From: CAZTAO01 sp964611645
Lineage (GTDB): Bacteria; Armatimonadota; UBA5829
Assembly (NCBI GenBank): GCA_964611645.1
Contig: CAZTAO010000005.1
Location: 62,001-126,000 of the forward strand
DNA length: 64,000 bases
Direction: 5' to 3'
The notes below the pieces were generated by a model that made no database searches, was not told the origin of the DNA, and was given only the letters and a program-made list of their open reading frames with translations. Below are positions 53,731 through 62,359 of the stretch, piece by piece; the first letter of the stretch is position 1, and each line of letters starts with the position of its first letter. The position numbers and the translations under genes are program-made.

Positions 53731-53759
53731 TTGCATTCCCGAGAACCGGGTAGTATAAT
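53731..53759 (+). promoter_or_regulatory. Promoter of cysK
   Basis: TTGCAT at 53731-53736, 17-base spacer, perfect TATAAT at 53754-53759; the ATG at 53791 follows with GGAGGG in between. Confidence 0.65.
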
Positions 53760-53790
53760 ACAGTAAACCAATGGGAATTGGAGGGATTAC

Positions 53791-54738
53791 ATGGCCAGAT
53801 GGTTTGAAGATAACTCTTACAGCATAGGAAACACTCCGTTGGTGAGGCTGAATAGCATCACCAAAGGGGCATGTGCGACGGTTCTCGCCAAGATTGAAGG
53901 GCGCAATCCAGCGTACTCAGTCAAGTGCCGCGTGGGCGCCTCTATGATATGGGATGCCGAGCTTCATGGCAAGCTGGGCCCGGGCAAGGAGATAATCGAA
54001 CCCACCAGCGGGAACACGGGAATTGCCCTGGCATTCGTCGGCGCGGCTCGGGGTTACCCCGTCACGCTCACAATGCCCGAGACAATGAGCATCGAGCGGC
54101 GCAAGGTGTTGGCTGCGCTTGGCGCTAACCTCGTCCTCACACCAGGCCCTCTGGGCATGGCCGGGGCCATCGCCAAAGCCGAGGAGATAGCTGCCTCCGA
54201 TCCCCACAAGTATTTCCTGCCCCAGCAGTTCAAGAACCCCGCCAACCCCGCTATACACGAGCACACCACAGGCCCCGAGATATGGCGCGACACCGAAGGG
54301 GAGATTGACGTCCTTATATCAGGAGTTGGCACCGGCGGAACCATTACGGGCGTGTCCCGCTATATCAAGTGCAAAGAGGGCAAGCAGATAACTTCAATTG
54401 CGGTCGAGCCTGAGGAATCGCCGATCCTCTCGCAGTACCTGGCGGGGGCTCCGCTTAAGCCCTCTCCCCACAAGATTCAGGGGATAGGCGCGGGATTCGT
54501 GCCGGAGATCCTTGACTTGTCTCTGGTGGACCGGGTAGAGACAGTTTCCAGCGCCGATGCCATCGAATACGGTCGCAGGCTGGCGAAAGAGGAAGGCATA
54601 CTGGCTGGAATCTCCTGCGGCGCGGCGGTGGCGGTGGCGGAGAGAATTGCGCGCGACGACGACTTCGCAGGCAAGACCATAGTGGTGATCCTGCCAGACG
54701 CCGGCGAACGCTATCTCAGCACGCCGCTGTTCGAGTAA
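53791..54738 (+). CDS. cysK: Cysteine synthase A (O-acetylserine sulfhydrylase)
   Basis: 315 residues, ATG after GGAGGGATTAC. Makes cysteine from O-acetylserine and sulfide. PLP lysine in NPAYSVKCR (about residue 45), TSGNTGIALAFVGAARGY for phosphate/substrate binding, SGVGTGGTITGVSRYIK, and GISCGAAVAVA near the end. CysK and CysM are hard to separate, but the S-V-K-C-R start and PTSGNTGIALAF favour CysK. Ends five bases from the convergent MFS gene. Confidence 0.94.
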   Translation: MARWFEDNSYSIGNTPLVRLNSITKGACATVLAKIEGRNPAYSVKCRVGASMIWDAELHGKLGPGKEIIEPTSGNTGIALAFVGAARGYPVTLTMPETMSIERRKVLAALGANLVLTPGPLGMAGAIAKAEEIAASDPHKYFLPQQFKNPANPAIHEHTTGPEIWRDTEGEIDVLISGVGTGGTITGVSRYIKCKEGKQITSIAVEPEESPILSQYLAGAPLKPSPHKIQGIGAGFVPEILDLSLVDRVETVSSADAIEYGRRLAKEEGILAGISCGAAVAVAERIARDDDFAGKTIVVILPDAGERYLSTPLFE

Positions 54739-54742
54739 GTTT

Positions 54743-55939
54743 CTAGGGCACCTGCTCGGATTCTCGCGGCCTGTCTGGTCTGATAGCAAACGCAGCGCAA
54801 GCGGCAGTCACCACAACTGATATGACAAGTGATGTGGTGAGACCTGTGGACCTTGTTACCGCAGCCACCAGCAGCGGTGCAATCACTCCCCGAGCGGCAA
54901 GCACAACCATCAGCGCGTTAACATAGAGACTGACGTTACCGGAGCCGGCCAGACTGGGGCCTGTTGTTTGCATGCCTACAACGAAGCCGGCTCCCGCTAT
55001 TCCAAGGGTAAGCTCCGCGAATACCAGCGCCGGCAGCGTGAACTCGCCAAACACCTTCATTGCAGCCGCGAGATACACTATCGAGGAGATTGCAGCGGCG
55101 TAGAAACACGAACGGAAGTTTGTGGTCCCTCCGGAGAACTTCAGCCGAGGCGTAACCAGGAACAGCCCCAGCAGCATTCCTCCAGTCCTCCAGGCTAACA
55201 GCTTCCCGATCTGAAACACATCAAACCCCAGGTGCTTGTAAAGCAGCACCAGCAGCGTCGACACGCCTGCCCCAAACCATCCGTACAGTATCAGCACAAG
55301 AGCAGTCTTTCGGAAGCGTCTGTCGCGCATTACGGTCTGAATAACGTCCAGCGCCCGGAACGGTTCGGGGTATGCTTTGTCAGAGGTAGATATCCTGGCG
55401 AAGACTGCTGTTCCAAGCGCCATCATGGCCCCCGCAATCAGAAACGCTACTCGATGGCTACCGTGGATGTCGCACAGCTTCCCAAGCAAAGCCGCAACTC
55501 CTGCCGCGATGGCGGAGACCACAAAGAGCCGCGCGCTGAGTCTCTTTGGTCTGTCGTCAGGGGAATACAGATGCGGGACGAGGGTGTTGTATTGCAGTTC
55601 GTAGAACCCGGCGGACAGCATCCACACAACCGCTACAAGGCAGTAGGCTGTGACGTTGTTGATATATGCAGCAATGAACGTTAGCGCTCCACATGCCAGC
55701 ATCCCGGACAGCACTGTGTTCTTGATGCTGAACCGGGCGCAGATCCGGCCAAAGAGCAGGTTCCACATATACCCGGCGTAGCCTGCCGCCCCGATGATCC
55801 CTATCCATATCTCGTCAGCTCCGAGACTGTTTCTGGCGATAACAGGCACCAACCCCCAGACCCCGACCACCGCGCCATAGAACAGGAACGCGCTGGCGAG
55901 GTCGATCGCGAAAGTGCCGCGAGGACGAAGGAGTCTCAA
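54743..55939 (-). CDS. MFS transporter
   Basis: 398 residues from a TTG at 55939 that overlaps the oxidoreductase stop (TTGA). About 12 hydrophobic segments, for example FAIDLASAFLFYGAVVGVWGLVPVIA, VAFLIAGAMMALGTAVF, LVILYGWFGAGVSTLLVLLY and LTTSLVISVVVTAACAAFAI. A loop RFSIKNTVLSGM between segments 2 and 3 fits the MFS pattern. Substrate unknown; coupling to a Gfo/Idh/MocA gene suggests a sugar or sugar derivative. Confidence 0.82.
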   Translation of the reverse strand: MRLLRPRGTFAIDLASAFLFYGAVVGVWGLVPVIARNSLGADEIWIGIIGAAGYAGYMWNLLFGRICARFSIKNTVLSGMLACGALTFIAAYINNVTAYCLVAVVWMLSAGFYELQYNTLVPHLYSPDDRPKRLSARLFVVSAIAAGVAALLGKLCDIHGSHRVAFLIAGAMMALGTAVFARISTSDKAYPEPFRALDVIQTVMRDRRFRKTALVLILYGWFGAGVSTLLVLLYKHLGFDVFQIGKLLAWRTGGMLLGLFLVTPRLKFSGGTTNFRSCFYAAAISSIVYLAAAMKVFGEFTLPALVFAELTLGIAGAGFVVGMQTTGPSLAGSGNVSLYVNALMVVLAARGVIAPLLVAAVTRSTGLTTSLVISVVVTAACAAFAIRPDRPRESEQVP

Positions 55940-56949
55940 GCCCGTAGGGCCTTTTCAAAGTCGTAGACCATTCCGATGTCGGACCGCCATTGGTCGAGAA
56001 CCCGCATATTGCCGAGGGTATCATCCCAGCTTACTTCGGGAGCCTGGCGGTTCTCGGTATTCGCCGCGACGTTGTCCGCCTCAATCGCGTACATGCTCTT
56101 GGTCGTCGTGGCGTCGATAGTCTCCTGTTGCTCGCCTCGGGTCAGGCGAATCACATCGTTGCAGAACCACGGGCTGACAACCTCTATCACCCCCGCAGTG
56201 CCTGTTACCTTGACGTAGCTGCCGAGGTTGGCGGTGAATGCGGTGGTGAGTTGGGCGATGATGTCGGTATCGAATCTGAGGATCGCGGTGCTGTACTCAT
56301 CTACCCGGCTCGACTCGCCCACGTGCCCGACCGCGTGCATCTCCACCGGGTCGGCAAAGGGCAGACCCAATGCGGCTCCGGCAACAAGCCGCGAAGAAGA
56401 GGCGCAGTAGCAGCCGAGGTCAAGGATCGCGCCGCCGCCAAGTTCCTGCTTGACCAGCCGCTCGGATGGCTGTGGCCCGGAATCGAAGCTGAACCTGGAT
56501 TCGATGAGCCGGACTTCCCCGATGGCTCCGTTCCGGATCAGTTCCACCAGCTTCTTTGTCTGAGGGTGGCATCGATACATGAACGCTTCCATCAGAAATA
56601 CATCGTTACGGCGCGCGGCATCTACTACTTCCAGCGCCTGCTGATGGTTCATAGCCAGAGGTTTCTCGCACAGGATATGCTTGCCGGCCTCTGCTGCCCT
56701 GATCGCCAGTTCGGCGTGGGATGGATGGAGCGTGGCAATATAGACCGCGTCCACGCCCTTGTCTGCAAGCACCTCTTCATAGCTTCCGTACCTGTGACGC
56801 GCGCCGAACTCGTCGCCAAACTTCTCCGATTTCTCCAGACTTCGACTGCCAACGGCCAGCAACTCGCCGCTCTCCGACTCAGCCAACCCCTTCGCGAACG
56901 TCCCAGCAATCCGACCAGCTCCGATGATGCCCCACTTCAACTTCTCCAA
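55936..56949 (-). CDS. Gfo/Idh/MocA family oxidoreductase
   Basis: 337 residues from a TTG at 56949 with GGAGG ten bases upstream. NAD(P)-binding start KWGIIGAGRIAGTFAKGLAESE, AVGSRSLEKSEKFGDEFG, then VYIATLHPSHAELAIRAAEAGKHILCEKPLAMN with the conserved EKP lysine, and GGGAILDLGCYCASSSRLVAG in the C-terminal domain. Oxidises or reduces a sugar or inositol derivative; exact one unknown. Confidence 0.88.
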   Translation of the reverse strand: MEKLKWGIIGAGRIAGTFAKGLAESESGELLAVGSRSLEKSEKFGDEFGARHRYGSYEEVLADKGVDAVYIATLHPSHAELAIRAAEAGKHILCEKPLAMNHQQALEVVDAARRNDVFLMEAFMYRCHPQTKKLVELIRNGAIGEVRLIESRFSFDSGPQPSERLVKQELGGGAILDLGCYCASSSRLVAGAALGLPFADPVEMHAVGHVGESSRVDEYSTAILRFDTDIIAQLTTAFTANLGSYVKVTGTAGVIEVVSPWFCNDVIRLTRGEQQETIDATTTKSMYAIEADNVAANTENRQAPEVSWDDTLGNMRVLDQWRSDIGMVYDFEKALRA

Positions 56950-56988
56950 CTACATCCATCCTCCAATATGACCCGACGCAAAGAACAT

Positions 56989-57013
56989 CCCTCCAGGTAT
57001 CTTACCTGGAGGG
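56989..57013 (-). terminator. Terminator of lon
   Basis: 11-bp perfect inverted repeat CCCTCCAGGTA/TACCTGGAGGG with a 3-base loop, 16 bases after the lon stop. Read leftwards it is followed by ATGTTCTTTG. Confidence 0.7.
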
Positions 57014-57028
57014 CAAAAACAAAGCGCC

Positions 57029-59473
57029 TCAGTTACTCCGCCGCTTCGGCTCCGGCTCACACGGCTCCAGGGCGATCTCAAGCACCTGCTTGACGTCTGT
57101 AACGTAATGAACCCTCATCTCGCTCAATATGTCCGCAGGCACATCCTCCAGCACGTCCTTGCGGTTGTCCTGGGGCACGATCACCGTCTCAACGCCCGAC
57201 CTCCGAGCGGCCAACAGCTTCTCTTTGACCCCGCCTATCGGCAGAACCTTCCCGCGCAGGGTTACCTCGCCGGTCATTGCCAGTCGGGGCTTAACCTTGC
57301 GGCCTGTCAGCAGCGACGCCAGCGCGGTCACCATTGTCACGCCCGCCGACGGCCCGTCCTTGGGAATAGCACCAGCCGGGACGTGCAGGTGGAGGTCCGA
57401 CTTGGCGTAGAAATCGGTCTCTATGTTCAGGTCCAGCGCGTGCGCTCTCACCCAGCTCAGCGCCGCCTGGGCGGATTCTTTCATAACGTCGCCTATCTGG
57501 CCGGTGATGGTCAGGGTCTTGTTTCCATCCATCCGCGTGGCCTCGATGAACAGCACGTCGCCGCCGGTGGGAGTCCACGCCAGCCCGACAGCCACACCCG
57601 GATCGGAGGTTCGGTCTTCAAGCTCCTCGATGGTGTGACGTGGCACTCCAAGATACTCCGCGACTTGCTTCTTGTTCACCCGCACAGGCTCCGTGCGCCC
57701 TTCAGCAAAGGCCCGGGCGGTCTTTCGGCATATCGCGGCAATCTGCCGCTCAAGGTTTCGGACTCCAGCCTCTCGCGTATAGCCTCGGACAATCTCCTGG
57801 ATGCCGTCCTTGAGGAATGTGATATGCTCTTTCTTCTTCAGGCCGTGCTCGTCCAACTGCTTCGGGATCAGGTGCCGCCTGGCAATCTCCAGTTTCTCCT
57901 CTTCGGTGTAACCTGCGAGTTCCAGAATCTCCATTCTGTCTCTCAGTGGAGGCAGAATCGTATCCAGCACGTTGGCCGTGGTAATGAACATCACCTTGGA
58001 CAAATCGAACGTCACTTCCAGGTAGTGGTCACGGAAAGTGGAGTTCTGCTCGGGGTCCAGCACCTCCAGCAGCGCGGAGGACGGGTCGCCCCGGAAATCA
58101 GACCCCACCTTGTCGATCTCGTCCATCATGAACAGAGGGTTGTGAGAACCCGCCCGCCTGATACTCTGGATCATCTGTCCGGGCAGCGCGCCGATGTATG
58201 TGCGCCTGTGTCCTCGGATCTCCGCCTCGTCGCGGATTCCGCCGAGGCTCATCCGCACGAACTTTCGCCCCATCGCCCGCGCGATCGACTTCCCCAAAGA
58301 TGTCTTTCCAACGCCCGGAGGCCCGACAAAGCACAGGATCGTGTGCCTCATCTCGCCTTCCTGCTTGAACCTGCGCACCGAGAGATACTCCAGAATCCGG
58401 TCTTTGACCTTCTCCAGCCCATAGTGGTCCTCGTCCAGGACCGCGTGGACCCGCTTGATGTCGAGGTCGTCGACCGTGTAGGTGTTCCAGGGTAGGTCGG
58501 TCAGCCACTCGATGTATGTGCGGACCACCGAATACTCCGGCGCGGCCAGGGGCATGTGGCCCAGTCGCTCGAACTCCCGCAGTGCCTCTTTTTCGGCCTC
58601 TTCCGGAAGCTGGGCGGTGGTTATTTTGGCTCGCAGTTCTTCGAGTTCTTCTGTGCGCTCGTCGCCGGTCCCCAGTTCTTTCTGGATAGCCTTCATCTGC
58701 TCGCGGAGGTAGTACTCCCGCTGGGTCTTGCCCATTTCGGTGTGCACTTCGGATTGTATCTTGCTCCCAAGCTCCAGCACTTCCTGCTCCCGGCTCAGGA
58801 TCGCCAGCAGCTTCTTGAGCCTGGCCCGTATTCCCGGAGTCTCCAGCAGGTCCTGCTTTTCATCCACGCCTATGGGCATGTGCATTGCTATGGTGTCGGC
58901 CAGGAGCGACGGCCGGGTTATGTTGAGGGAGATTCCCTGAAGCTCATCGGGCATGTTGGGCGCGAGTTGCACCACCTTCTGGAATGCGTTGGAGACATTG
59001 CGCCGCAGCGCTTCCATCTCAACTTCCTCGCTATCGTCCCAGTCTTCGATGTCCGGCATTTCCTCGACCCGCACCTTCATATAGGGGTCGGACTCCAGGA
59101 CTTCCACGAACCTCACGCGCTTAAGCCCCTGCACAATCAGGCGCTGGTGTTCCGGCAGCCGAAGCATCGTATGAATTGCCGCGGCGACTCCCACCGGGTG
59201 CACGTCGCTGAAGCTAGGCCCTTCTATCGATGAATCCTTGAGCGCGCCAACGGCGATAACGCGGGTGTCCGATACCACCGCGTCATCCACCAGCTTCATG
59301 GAATTGTCCCGCGATACTATCAGCGGCATCACCACCAGCGGGTAAAGCACTGTCTCCTTGAGGGGCAGCAGGCTGAGTGTGTCAGGCACCGGCACCGCTC
59401 TCTCTTCAGATTCGTCCTCGATCTCGATCTTTACCTGGGTCTCCACGCTCTCGTCGGTTACTTTACGTCGCAT
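57029..59473 (-). CDS. lon: ATP-dependent protease Lon
   Basis: 814 residues, the usual length. Degrades misfolded and regulatory proteins. N-terminal LON domain (LSLLPLKETVLYPLVVMPLIVSRDNSMKLVD), Walker A GPPGVGKTSLGKSIARAMGRKF, Walker B FMMDEIDKVG, then the serine protease domain with catalytic Ser in PKDGPSAGVTM and Lys in GGVKEKLLAARR. ATG at 59473 after GGAGG. Lies 66 bases downstream of hsp20 on the same strand, so the two likely form a stress operon. Confidence 0.97.
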   Translation of the reverse strand: MRRKVTDESVETQVKIEIEDESEERAVPVPDTLSLLPLKETVLYPLVVMPLIVSRDNSMKLVDDAVVSDTRVIAVGALKDSSIEGPSFSDVHPVGVAAAIHTMLRLPEHQRLIVQGLKRVRFVEVLESDPYMKVRVEEMPDIEDWDDSEEVEMEALRRNVSNAFQKVVQLAPNMPDELQGISLNITRPSLLADTIAMHMPIGVDEKQDLLETPGIRARLKKLLAILSREQEVLELGSKIQSEVHTEMGKTQREYYLREQMKAIQKELGTGDERTEELEELRAKITTAQLPEEAEKEALREFERLGHMPLAAPEYSVVRTYIEWLTDLPWNTYTVDDLDIKRVHAVLDEDHYGLEKVKDRILEYLSVRRFKQEGEMRHTILCFVGPPGVGKTSLGKSIARAMGRKFVRMSLGGIRDEAEIRGHRRTYIGALPGQMIQSIRRAGSHNPLFMMDEIDKVGSDFRGDPSSALLEVLDPEQNSTFRDHYLEVTFDLSKVMFITTANVLDTILPPLRDRMEILELAGYTEEEKLEIARRHLIPKQLDEHGLKKKEHITFLKDGIQEIVRGYTREAGVRNLERQIAAICRKTARAFAEGRTEPVRVNKKQVAEYLGVPRHTIEELEDRTSDPGVAVGLAWTPTGGDVLFIEATRMDGNKTLTITGQIGDVMKESAQAALSWVRAHALDLNIETDFYAKSDLHLHVPAGAIPKDGPSAGVTMVTALASLLTGRKVKPRLAMTGEVTLRGKVLPIGGVKEKLLAARRSGVETVIVPQDNRKDVLEDVPADILSEMRVHYVTDVKQVLEIALEPCEPEPKRRSN

Positions 59474-59539
59474 ATATATTGCCTCCGCGCCCGGAGTTGT
59501 TCTGTCCCCGGACGCCAGTGAAATTGGTGATGGATAGCG

Positions 59540-59947
59540 CTAGGAAGTGATGATGACCTTGGCGGATGGCCTCCGTTTCCTCTTGGGGAGGATTATCTTA
59601 AGGAAGCCGTCTTTGTAGACCGCGGAGAGGTTCTCTCTGTCGATGTTGACCTCTTCCGGGATCGCCACCGTGCGCTCGAACGGCCCGTAGTAGACCTCGA
59701 GCTGGTGGTACTTCACCCGCTTGCCCTTGTCCTCATCCTGCTCGGACCGCAGGCCCCGGATGGTGAGGGACCTGCTGTCGCCCGAAAGCGACAACTCGAT
59801 ATTATTGGCCTCAAGCCCCGCCACGCCCACCTTCACGACTATGGTGTCGGTGGTCTCATAGACATCCACCCTCGGGGACCAGACCTCGCCCGCCGAGCCG
59901 GACATTCGGAAAATCTGCATCAAAATGTCATCGGTTACCCGTCTCAT
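59540..59947 (-). CDS. Small heat shock protein (Hsp20/alpha-crystallin)
   Basis: 135 residues. Alpha-crystallin domain: VDVYETTDTIVVKVGVAGLEANNIELSLSGDSRSLTIRG, GPFERTVAIPEEVN and the typical AVYKDGFLKIILPK. Holds unfolding proteins. Upstream of lon on the same strand; no CIRCE element was seen. Confidence 0.93.
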   Translation of the reverse strand: MRRVTDDILMQIFRMSGSAGEVWSPRVDVYETTDTIVVKVGVAGLEANNIELSLSGDSRSLTIRGLRSEQDEDKGKRVKYHQLEVYYGPFERTVAIPEEVNIDRENLSAVYKDGFLKIILPKRKRRPSAKVIITS

Positions 59948-60072
59948 TTGGTTCTCCAGTTACTCTGGCGCAAAGACACCCGCGCCTGAACAATGCGCCC
60001 CAAGCTACCAGCGCACCAGATATTGTATACCGCGATGGGGTGGGAGTTCAACCGTGGGGGGTTGGGGGAAAG

Positions 60073-60153
60073 GTGTTTCGGGCCTTGAGCGGAGCGGTTG
60101 AGGGGTTGGTTCTCCGACCGCAGGGTATGTGGTCGCTCCTCATACCCCGAAGG
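60073..60153. repeat. About 80-base palindromic element (TTTCGGG...GGAGCGG family), copy 1
   Basis: Left arm GTGTTTCGGG...TTGAGCGGAGCGGTTG, right arm TGGTCGCTCCTCATACCCCGAAGG. Its order of blocks matches the copy at 63880-63957. Confidence 0.6.
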
Positions 60154-60216
60154 ATCGGAGCCGACGGTGTGCGCCTGACAGTGCCGGTTGGCGGGCGGGG
60201 GTATTTGAGCGCGGAT

Positions 60217-60245
60217 TTGACACGCGATACCGGCTGGTATATTAT
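60217..60245 (+). promoter_or_regulatory. Promoter of the 60-62 kb cassette
   Basis: TTGACA at 60217-60222, 17-base spacer, TATTAT at 60240-60245. Transcription would begin near 60252, so the ATG at 60251 cannot be the normal start; the GTG at 60341 fits. Confidence 0.6.
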
Positions 60246-60340
60246 GGCTCATGTTCGACCATCCTCTGCTCCACTACCGCCTGCCACGACGAGAGCAGAC
60301 AAGAGCAAGTTCTTCTGACCGTCTTACGGAGGCTCAAGCC

Positions 60341-61012
60341 GTGTGTGAGAATCCCGAGCCAATATCGCTCAGTTCTACCAGTATTGAGGAACCGGCTCCT
60401 GGATTCGACCTTGTGGGACGGCAGGTAATTGCTGAGACAGAGTTGTTCACTATCGTTACGCGCAATGGCGAGAGCATTCCAGTGTACGGGAAGTCCGCTC
60501 TCAAACCGAATGCGCTCATTGCTGCGAAGGAGATTGAGGGCCTTGGCGGTGACTCCAGATTGACACTGCGCCGAGGACCCGATGCGAGCTACAATTGCCA
60601 CGGGCTAGCATTTGTCTCGAAGCTTGGATGCATATGCATGCGCGAGGATCAGTATCTGATAGAAGTACAGGGGGAATCAGCCCCTTCGGTACCGGACAAT
60701 GTTGATGACCATGTTCGGTTTTTGCTCTCCAACGGCGGCTTTCGGAGGACGAGAACTATTAACCGCGATGCCGAGGGCGTAAGTCCCACGGACGACATTG
60801 ACCAAGGCGATGTAGCGATATACAAGAGATTGGATCGGATACAGCATTCGGCCATAGTCTGGAGGGCCGAACTGCCCTATGTCCAATTGTTGAGTAAGTT
60901 AGGCGATGCAGGGGAATACTTGCATCGGCCCGAGGATGCTCCAAAGGCATACGGGAGCACCGTTGAATTCTGGACAGACAGGAAACCGAGGACATGCCTG
61001 ACACATCCGTAG
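60341..61012 (+). CDS. NlpC/P60-like cysteine-peptidase-type protein
   Basis: 223 residues from the GTG at 60341, with GGAGG eight bases upstream. Candidate catalytic pair: Cys86 in YNCHGLAF and His169 in IQHSAIVW, with GDVAIY before the His. This Cys...GD...His order is seen in NlpC/P60 and CHAP-type enzymes. The C-terminus (LGDAGEYLHRPEDAPKAYGSTVEFW) resembles a domain often linked to such proteins. No signal peptide, so it would act inside the cell. Overlaps the next gene by 19 bases; part of a three-gene unit. Confidence 0.65.
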   Translation: MCENPEPISLSSTSIEEPAPGFDLVGRQVIAETELFTIVTRNGESIPVYGKSALKPNALIAAKEIEGLGGDSRLTLRRGPDASYNCHGLAFVSKLGCICMREDQYLIEVQGESAPSVPDNVDDHVRFLLSNGGFRRTRTINRDAEGVSPTDDIDQGDVAIYKRLDRIQHSAIVWRAELPYVQLLSKLGDAGEYLHRPEDAPKAYGSTVEFWTDRKPRTCLTHP

Positions 61013-61503
61013 AAAGCTCTTTTGCTTATATCGAAAGCCTGGTTTTCGCTGCATCTATAGGCATCTTCAACGATGTTGAGTCTGTATTCGCACTTGCTCG
61101 CGCGGACGATAACATTCGTACACTGGTAGCTATGGCACGGGCGGACAACGGTGTTGGACAGGCGATCTGCAGGAGAGTATCATTTCTGCTTGGAACCGAA
61201 AGCAATCGGGACGAAGTTCACAGGTATGACAGAGCGATAGCTACATATCTAGTGGTCCTGTACATGAGCAGCCAAAACTGTCTGCGACAAGGACTCAGGA
61301 TCGTGTATGACGCCGTAGAGAACGTGACCAATCTTTGGTGGACCTTGGTTGTATATCGCCGACTACTGTTGACTCTCCCGCGCTCGACGACCACTACCGC
61401 AACGTCTGCTATCCGCCAGAATGACGCTCAGCGCTTTCGCATCGTCAAGCAGGAAAGAACAACTGGGTCCAGCGACACCTCCACGACGGACTACTATAGG
61501 TGA
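60994..61503 (+). CDS. Hypothetical protein, cassette gene 2
   Basis: 169 residues. Mostly helical (YIESLVFAASIGIFNDVESVFALARADDN; RYDRAIATYLVVLYMSSQN), with a low-complexity Ser/Thr-rich tail. No family recognised. Overlaps gene 1 by 19 bases and is followed by gene 3 after six bases, so it is surely in one transcript with them. Confidence 0.6.
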   Translation: MPDTSVESSFAYIESLVFAASIGIFNDVESVFALARADDNIRTLVAMARADNGVGQAICRRVSFLLGTESNRDEVHRYDRAIATYLVVLYMSSQNCLRQGLRIVYDAVENVTNLWWTLVVYRRLLLTLPRSTTTTATSAIRQNDAQRFRIVKQERTTGSSDTSTTDYYR

Positions 61504-61509
61504 GGAAGC

Positions 61510-62001
61510 ATGCCTAACTTTGTTTCACTACAAGCCTGCCGCCGCATATTGTTGGACGGGCCAACGAACAACTTGTCCCTGATTGATGTTCTGGAAGAAA
61601 TCACTCTGATGGCGTCCCAGAACGTCTACGGTGAACAGATCAGCTTGGTTTCCCTATGGGAGAAGGATCCGTCCTGCTCGGGCCGAGATGAGAACTTCAC
61701 CTACAAGATTACACTGAATAAACCTGACAATGCTCCGGCGGGACAGGCTTTTGAGCTTAGTCAGGCCATTCCGGCGAATAGCGAGCGCCTGAGGAGCATG
61801 CTGACTCTTGTGGGCCTACCGACGAGAGAAACTGGCAGATACGAGTGGGTTGTTGAACTGCTGCGTGGAGCTGACTGGGAGGTGGTCGGAAGGCTTCCCC
61901 TGATAGTCAGGCGCGTAGACGTTCCGCCACCCGGCGAACCAGAAGGCCTCCAGGACTCCGTGCTCAACCCATCTTCGGAAGTCTCATCTGCCGAGGGATA
62001 G
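61510..62001 (+). CDS. DUF6941-like protein, cassette gene 3
   Basis: 163 residues. Early part reads CRRILLDGPTNNLSLIDVLEEITLMA, close to the DxxxNxxSLIxVLExI pattern of DUF6941 proteins, then a beta-rich domain (FTYKITLNKPDN; YEWVVELLRGADWEVVGRLPLIV) and a disordered Pro/Ser tail. Function of the family is unknown to me. Last gene of the cassette. Confidence 0.55.
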   Translation: MPNFVSLQACRRILLDGPTNNLSLIDVLEEITLMASQNVYGEQISLVSLWEKDPSCSGRDENFTYKITLNKPDNAPAGQAFELSQAIPANSERLRSMLTLVGLPTRETGRYEWVVELLRGADWEVVGRLPLIVRRVDVPPPGEPEGLQDSVLNPSSEVSSAEG

Positions 62002-62039
62002 CCAATCAGACACCAGAGCGAGATGTGCTATGAGCTGGT

Positions 62040-62074
62040 GTATCGGGACTTGAGCGGCGCGGAAGTCCCGATAC
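62040..62074. repeat. 12-bp hairpin GTATCGGGACTT/AAGTCCCGATAC
   Basis: Perfect 12-bp inverted repeat with an 11-base loop that contains GAGCGGCGCGG, echoing the GAGCGG core of the 60073 element. Confidence 0.65.
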
Positions 62075-62075
62075 C

Positions 62076-62231
62076 GTGTCCTTGTTCTGGCGTCACCTGA
62101 AAAGACAGGTCCTCGCCAACAGGTTCTTCGAGAGCATTGCAGCCCAACTACGAGAGCTCCTGCGATGTCTGAAAGTCATCGCAGCCGACTGCCAACGCGT
62201 TAGACGCCTAATCGGCGCTAGTGCAGGTTAA
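62076..62231 (+). pseudogene. Transposase C-terminal remnant (IS630-like)
   Basis: A 51-codon open stretch reads LFWRHLKRQVLANRFFESIAAQLRELLRCLKVIAAD and ends in TAA. It matches the C-terminal pattern (LWxxLKRxVxxNRFF...L) of IS630/Tc1-type transposases. No DDE domain or intact gene upstream. Confidence 0.45.
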
Positions 62232-62258
62232 TTATCGTGAGTTACTTAGCCTCTACTT

Positions 62259-62282
62259 CCCCACCCAGGCCGAAGGGTGGGG
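62259..62282 (+). terminator. GC-rich hairpin
   Basis: CCCCACCC at 62259-62266 and GGGTGGGG at 62275-62282 with an 8-base loop; may end read-through before the pentapeptide gene. No T tract. Confidence 0.4.
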
Positions 62283-62359
62283 GCATTGCAAAGGGGCAGT
62301 TATCCCAGGTTACTGTGATAGCCCGTATTGATCCGTATCACGGCATGGAGGCTTAGGTA

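Larger units (their letters stand above)
59948..60340. other. Intergenic region: repeat plus promoter
   Basis: No gene seen. Holds the palindromic element at 60073-60153 and the cassette promoter at 60217-60245. The first 90 bases carry the hsp20 leader, with no sigma-32 consensus that I recognise. Confidence 0.6.
62002..62359. other. Intergenic region: hairpins and transposase remnant
   Basis: Contains the hairpin at 62040-62074, a transposase C-terminal remnant (62076-62231), and the hairpin at 62259-62282. No intact gene seen. Confidence 0.6.

Noticed and set aside
57107..58495. Plus-strand open frame of 462 codons
   Set aside because: Antisense to lon, a clear full-length gene.
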